Shown here: positions 60,100 to 64,000 of the stretch, piece by piece
How the letters are laid out: each line of letters opens with the position of its first letter
How positions within the stretch are numbered: position 1 is the stretch's first letter
DNA from: Collinsella sp.
GTDB lineage: Bacteria > Actinomycetota > Coriobacteriia > Coriobacteriales > Coriobacteriaceae
Direction of reading: 5' to 3'
Length of the DNA stretch: 64,000 nt
NCBI GenBank assembly: GCA_019419455.1
Contig: DXZW01000013.1
Span: 39,934 to 103,933 of the forward strand
Position numbers and translations under genes: made by a program
The notes under the pieces: model-generated
Database searches by the model: none
What the model saw: the letters and a program-made list of their open reading frames with translations, nothing else
Told to the model about the DNA's origin: nothing

Positions 60100-61014
60100 A
60101 TGGGGGAGAACGTGCTCAAGTTCGGTACCTACGTCCGTGTTGGAAACGCGGCCGAAGCCTATGAGCTCTTACAGAAGAACCGCAACAATAAGATTGTGGG
60201 CGGCGGCATCTGGATGCGCCTGGGTTCGCGTCGCGTGGCGACGGCGATTGACCTTTCGGCCTGCGGGCTCGATCAGATTGAGGAGACCGAGACCGAGTTT
60301 CGCATCGGCGCCATGTGCACCCTGCGCCAGCTCGAGCGTCATGCCGAGCTCAACGCGCTTGTCAACCATGTCTTTGAGTTCGCCGTCCACGATATCGTGG
60401 GCGTGCAGCTGCGCAACACCGCCACGGTGGGCGGCAGCATCTACGGTCGTTTTGGTTTCTCGGACGTGCTCTCGGCATTTTTGGCGCTCGATTCGTACGT
60501 TGAGCTGACGGGGGCTGGTCGCGTGCCGCTCGCCGAGTTCGTGGACATGGGTTACGTGCGCGACGTGATCGAGCACGTCGTGGTCGTTAAGCACGACTAT
60601 CGCGCAAGCTACGAGGCCGTGCGCAAGGCCGCGACCGACTTCCCCTCCTTAAACGTCACCGCCGCCTGGTGGGACGGCTCCTGGCACGTCACCGTGGGCG
60701 CCCGTCCGCTGCGCGCGACCCTGCTGCAGGGCGAGGCATGTGGCCTTACCGGCGAGCAGCCTTCCGAGGACGAGCTGCGTGCCCTGGCAGAGTCCGTACG
60801 CTCGCTGAGTTATGGCACCAATCTGTGGGGCTCGGCCGACTACCGCCGTCGCATCTCGGCCCCGCTGGCGATTCAGGCTGTGCGCCGCGCCGCCGGCATC
60901 GAGCTTTCGGCCGCGCTTGCCCGCGAGCTCGAGACCGTGCAAGTGCCCAAGTTTGCCACGGACGAGTATTCCTGCCGCCGCGTGCCCGGCGTCGATTCTA
61001 GCGAGGTGCGCTAA
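60100..61014 (+). CDS. molybdenum hydroxylase FAD-binding subunit
   Basis: A 304-residue FAD subunit of the xanthine dehydrogenase/CO dehydrogenase-medium-chain type. The FAD-binding strand is VGGGIWMRLGSRR (where family members have AGGTDLLxxMK). TVGGSIYGRFGFSDVLSAFL is the second conserved block. It passes electrons from the 2Fe-2S domain of the partner subunit to NAD or another acceptor. Its TAA shares an A with the downstream ATG, so translation is coupled. A GTG at 60112, after GGGGGAG, is an alternative start. Confidence 0.88.
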   Translation: MGENVLKFGTYVRVGNAAEAYELLQKNRNNKIVGGGIWMRLGSRRVATAIDLSACGLDQIEETETEFRIGAMCTLRQLERHAELNALVNHVFEFAVHDIVGVQLRNTATVGGSIYGRFGFSDVLSAFLALDSYVELTGAGRVPLAEFVDMGYVRDVIEHVVVVKHDYRASYEAVRKAATDFPSLNVTAAWWDGSWHVTVGARPLRATLLQGEACGLTGEQPSEDELRALAESVRSLSYGTNLWGSADYRRRISAPLAIQAVRRAAGIELSAALARELETVQVPKFATDEYSCRRVPGVDSSEVR

Positions 61015-63845
61015 TGGCTGCCAAACTCATCGATCTTTCCTTTACGCTCAACGGCCGCAAGGTCAAGGTTCAGATTGCCCCCGACACCATGCTCTTTTCG
61101 CTTTTGCGTGAGCAGGGTTGCGCGTCGGTGCGCTGCGCCTGCGAAACCACCAACTGCGGTCTGTGCACGGTATGGCTCGACGGCGACCCGGTGCTGAGCT
61201 GCTCGGTTCCCGCCGCGCGTGTCGAGGGCCGCTCCATCACCACGCTCGAGGGCCTCAAGGCCGAGTCCGAGGCGCTCGCCCGCGCGATGGCTGCCGAAGG
61301 CGCCGAGCAGTGCGGTTTTTGCGCCCCCGGCCTCATCATGAACGTGCTGGCGCTTGCCCGCGCCGCCAAGGAGGACCCAAGCCTCGTCGCTACGCGCGAG
61401 GAGCTCTCGCGCCAGCTGGCCGGCAACCTCTGCCGTTGCAGCGGCTACGAGAGCCAGCTGCGCGCTATCGTGCGCTTCCTTAACGAGTCCGGCGTGCAGG
61501 TGGGCTTTGAGATGCCCGAGCTGCCGGTCAACGACACCAGCTGCGACGGCGTCTCGTACAAGCAGATCACCCACAAGCAGCCCAAGAAGGACTCGAAGGC
61601 CCTGCTCGAGGGACGTCCCGTCTACACGGGCGACCTGGTGCCCGCCGGCGCCCTGATCGTCAAGCTCAAGCGCAGCCCGTATGCCCGCGCCAAGATCCGC
61701 TCCATCGATACGTCGCGCGCCCTGAAGGTGCCCGGCGTCGTGGGCGTCTACACCTACGAGGACGTGCCCCAGCGCCGCTTTACCATCGCCGGCCAGAGCT
61801 ATCCACAGCCGAGTCCCTACGACCGCCTGATCCTCGAGAACCTGGTGCGCTACCAAAACGAGGAGGTGGCGATCGTCGCCGCCGAGTCCGAGGAGGCCGC
61901 CGACAAGGCGCTCAAGCTCATCAAGGTCGACTACGAGGTGCTCGAGCCCCTGCTCGACTTTACCCAGGCACTCGATAACGACATCGTTGTCCACCCCGAG
62001 GGCGACGTGACCTTTATGTTCCCGCAGGGCGGCGACGTTGCTCGCAACTTGGTGTGCAGCGGTACCAGCGATTTTGGTGACCTTGACGAGGCCTTCGCCC
62101 AGAGCGACATCGTCTTTGAGCGCACCTACACCAGCCAGGCCACGCAGACCGCGCCCATGGAGACCTTCCGCGCCTTCGCGACGACCGACGCGTTCGGGCG
62201 AATCTCGGTGACTACCTCCACGCAGGTGCCCTTCCACGTGCGCCGCATGGTCGCTCAGTCGCTCGATATCCCGCAGTCGCAGGTGCAGGTCATTAAGCCG
62301 CGCATCGGCGGCGGCTTTGGCTCCAAGCAGACGGGCTGCTGCGAGATCTTCGTGGCGTTCGTCACCCAGCAGACCGGCCGTCCGAGCTACTGCTGCTACA
62401 CCCGCGAGGAGACCATCACCGCGGGCAATTCGCGCCACCAGATGCAGATGACCGTTAAGCTGGGCGCCATGAACGACGGCACCATCACGGCCATCGATCT
62501 GCATACGTTGTCCAACGCCGGTGCGTATGGCGAGCACGCTACCACGACGATCGGCCTTTCGGGCCACAAGAGCCTGCCCATCTACAACCACGTGAAGGCG
62601 AGCCGCTTTAGCTGGGACGCCGTCTACACCAACACCAACCGCGGCGGCGCGTATCGCGGCTACGGTGCCACCCAGGGCCAGTTTGCCGTGGAGAGCGCCG
62701 TCAACGAGCTCGCCGACATGCTGCACATGGATCCCGCCGACCTGCGCCTTAAGAACATCGTGCGCGAGGGCGAGATCATGCCGCAGTACTACAACGAGAA
62801 ACTCAACGCCTGCGCGCTCGACCGCTGCCTGCTGCGCGCAATGGACATGATCGGCTGGCGCGACAAGCCGCTGGCCGTGGACCTGGGCGATCGCGTGCGT
62901 GCTCTGGGCTGCGCGCTCACCATGCAGGGCTCGGGCATTTCTAACGTGGACATCGCCGGCATCGACATGCGCCTGGAAGAGGATGGATTCATTACCATCG
63001 GCACCGGCGCCACCGATAACGGCATGGGCGTCGACACGATCTTGGCGCAGATTGCCGCCGAGGAGCTGGGCGTGGAGAGTTCGATGATCGTGGTGCGCGG
63101 CGTGGACACCGACGTGTCGCCGTTTGATGCCGGCTCGTACGCGAGCTCGGGCACGTACGTGACGGGCCTTGCCGCCAAGAACGCCGCGACCGATCTGCGC
63201 GAGAAGATTTGCGCCAAGGCCGCCCAGATGTGGGATGTGGACGCCGCCGAGGTGGTCTTCGATGGCCAGTACGTGCGTCTGTCCGACGAGCGTGCCGCGC
63301 GCGAGCAGAACCGCTACCTCACGCTGCGCGACTTTGCCAACCTGTGCGTCAAGAACATCGCGGGCGGCGACGCGCTCACCTCGCATGCCTCCGCCTGCCT
63401 GCCCGTTTCGCCTCCGCCGTTTATGGCAGGCATTGCCGAGGTCGAGGTCGACAAGGCCACCGGCAAGGTGACCGTGGTGGACTACGCGGCGGCTGTGGAC
63501 TGCGGCACCGTTATTAACGAGGCACTCGCGCGCGTCCAGGCCGAGGGCGGCATTGCCCATGGTATTGGTCACGCGCTCTACGAGATTGTCGAGCACGATG
63601 ACCGCGGCCGTCTGCGCACCGGCAACTTTATGAGCTACAAGCTGCCCACGCGCCTGGATATCGGCAGCATTCGCGTGGCCTTTGAGCCGAGCTATGAGCC
63701 GACGGGCCCGTTTGGCGCCAAATCGATCGGCGAGGTCGTCATCAACACGCCGCTCGCCGCCGTTGCCTCGGCCGTGGCGCACGCCACCGGCCATCAGGTT
63801 CGCTCGCTGCCGATCACGCCCGAGAAGGCCCTGCTGGGGGAGTAG
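61014..63845 (+). CDS. molybdenum hydroxylase, fused 2Fe-2S and Mo-binding subunit (xanthine dehydrogenase-like)
   Basis: A 943-residue fusion of a two-cluster 2Fe-2S domain (about residues 1-165: CACETTNCGLCTV, QCGFCAPG, LCRCSGY) with a xanthine dehydrogenase-type Mo domain (about 200-943). In the Mo domain, GGGFGSK, RGYGATQGQFAVE and the catalytic glutamate near the C-terminus (SIGEVVIN) are visible. It would hydroxylate a purine or other heterocycle. The genome has yedF, two DUF3343 genes and an EF2568-type desulfurase, markers of the labile-selenium molybdenum hydroxylase trait, so a Se-dependent form is plausible but unproven. No yqeB/yqeC gene is in the window. Confidence 0.9.
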   Translation: MAAKLIDLSFTLNGRKVKVQIAPDTMLFSLLREQGCASVRCACETTNCGLCTVWLDGDPVLSCSVPAARVEGRSITTLEGLKAESEALARAMAAEGAEQCGFCAPGLIMNVLALARAAKEDPSLVATREELSRQLAGNLCRCSGYESQLRAIVRFLNESGVQVGFEMPELPVNDTSCDGVSYKQITHKQPKKDSKALLEGRPVYTGDLVPAGALIVKLKRSPYARAKIRSIDTSRALKVPGVVGVYTYEDVPQRRFTIAGQSYPQPSPYDRLILENLVRYQNEEVAIVAAESEEAADKALKLIKVDYEVLEPLLDFTQALDNDIVVHPEGDVTFMFPQGGDVARNLVCSGTSDFGDLDEAFAQSDIVFERTYTSQATQTAPMETFRAFATTDAFGRISVTTSTQVPFHVRRMVAQSLDIPQSQVQVIKPRIGGGFGSKQTGCCEIFVAFVTQQTGRPSYCCYTREETITAGNSRHQMQMTVKLGAMNDGTITAIDLHTLSNAGAYGEHATTTIGLSGHKSLPIYNHVKASRFSWDAVYTNTNRGGAYRGYGATQGQFAVESAVNELADMLHMDPADLRLKNIVREGEIMPQYYNEKLNACALDRCLLRAMDMIGWRDKPLAVDLGDRVRALGCALTMQGSGISNVDIAGIDMRLEEDGFITIGTGATDNGMGVDTILAQIAAEELGVESSMIVVRGVDTDVSPFDAGSYASSGTYVTGLAAKNAATDLREKICAKAAQMWDVDAAEVVFDGQYVRLSDERAAREQNRYLTLRDFANLCVKNIAGGDALTSHASACLPVSPPPFMAGIAEVEVDKATGKVTVVDYAAAVDCGTVINEALARVQAEGGIAHGIGHALYEIVEHDDRGRLRTGNFMSYKLPTRLDIGSIRVAFEPSYEPTGPFGAKSIGEVVINTPLAAVASAVAHATGHQVRSLPITPEKALLGE

Positions 63846-63887
63846 ACGAGGAGTCGCTGTATCCGCTCTTTGCCAAGCCCGGGGAAA

Positions 63888-63923
63888 CTGCAGCCCACTT
63901 TTCGACCGAATTGTGGGCTGCAG
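63888..63923 (+). terminator. hairpin after the hydroxylase gene
   Basis: CTGCAGCCCAC pairs perfectly with GTGGGCTGCAG across a 14-base loop. There is no T-run, so it is a weak candidate terminator. The last 77 bases of the window hold no recognisable gene start. Confidence 0.5.
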
Positions 63924-64000
63924 GAGATAGCCGATGGGGGTAGCTAATTTGGGACGTGTCTCTATAGTTTTGTCAACCGCGTGCTTCGCGCCATTTCGGC

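Noticed and set aside
61011..63794. Very long minus-strand open frame (over 900 codons) opposite the molybdenum hydroxylase
   Set aside because: It mirrors a real gene in a GC-rich genome, is rich in His/Arg/Leu with no domain, and lacks a ribosome-binding site. The plus-strand protein has clear motifs.

Overview
The window looks like a chromosomal segment of a strictly anaerobic, GC-rich gut actinobacterium of the class Coriobacteriia, most likely Collinsella. This rests on the codon and GC character, a selenocysteine-dependent formate hydrogenlyase, a class A RNase P RNA, a partial arginine pathway and the overall protein style. The genus is inferred from recognition, not from a database search. 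No prophage, insertion sequence or CRISPR array was seen.

Layout. 1-19 kb is mostly housekeeping: argG (cut at the left edge), argH, ndk, rpiB, an L-cysteine desulfidase, a HAD phosphatase, rpsA (TTG start), rnpB, a YigZ-type protein, an O-acetylhomoserine sulfhydrylase-like enzyme, an MFS exporter, xpt, a GGQ release-factor-like protein, a lipid kinase and a CLC transporter. From 17.6 to 23.0 kb there is a molybdenum block: moeA, a mog/moaB gene, and modA-modB-modC for molybdate uptake. From 23.4 to 31.3 kb two 2-hydroxyacyl-CoA dehydratase/double-cubane-cluster paralogues and their ATP-dependent activase run into a selenium block: a glycosyltransferase overlapping selD (SelD itself carries an in-frame TGA selenocysteine), yedF, a DUF3343 gene and a cysteine-desulfurase-like enzyme. 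After brnQ and two tRNAs (Pro, Gly) comes a small accessory patch (33.0-35.5 kb) with an AbiEi/nuclease-like gene and a DinJ-like/PIN toxin-antitoxin pair.

From 35.7 to 51.1 kb lies a Hyf-type (FHL-2-like) formate hydrogenlyase cluster: HydN-like ferredoxin, selenocysteine formate dehydrogenase H (TGA at codon 140 with a recognisable SECIS), a HycB-like ferredoxin, hyfBCDEFGHI, hycH, the hycI protease and the formate channel focA. It is followed by another molybdopterin oxidoreductase, selA, selB, the tRNA-Sec gene selC (56963-57059), mobA and a second, Cys-rich DUF3343 protein. The window ends with gdhA and a molybdenum hydroxylase (FAD subunit plus fused 2Fe-2S/Mo subunit). Molybdate uptake, cofactor synthesis, selenium activation, Sec insertion and two or three Mo/Se enzymes are thus gathered within about 46 kb.

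The most interesting unexplained signals are two families of intergenic hairpin repeats. One (4 copies, at about 6.2, 9.3, 24.7 and 26.0 kb) keeps unpaired internal-loop bases while its stems change sequence but stay complementary, as a structured RNA or selected hairpin element would. The other (5 copies) is a long palindrome built on TTGCGGTGAAATA. Also notable are the selD-coupled glycosyltransferase, the two dehydratase-like genes feeding into the selenium operon, a ModB permease with an added extracytoplasmic domain, and a strong terminator-like hairpin between fdhF and the hydrogenase genes.
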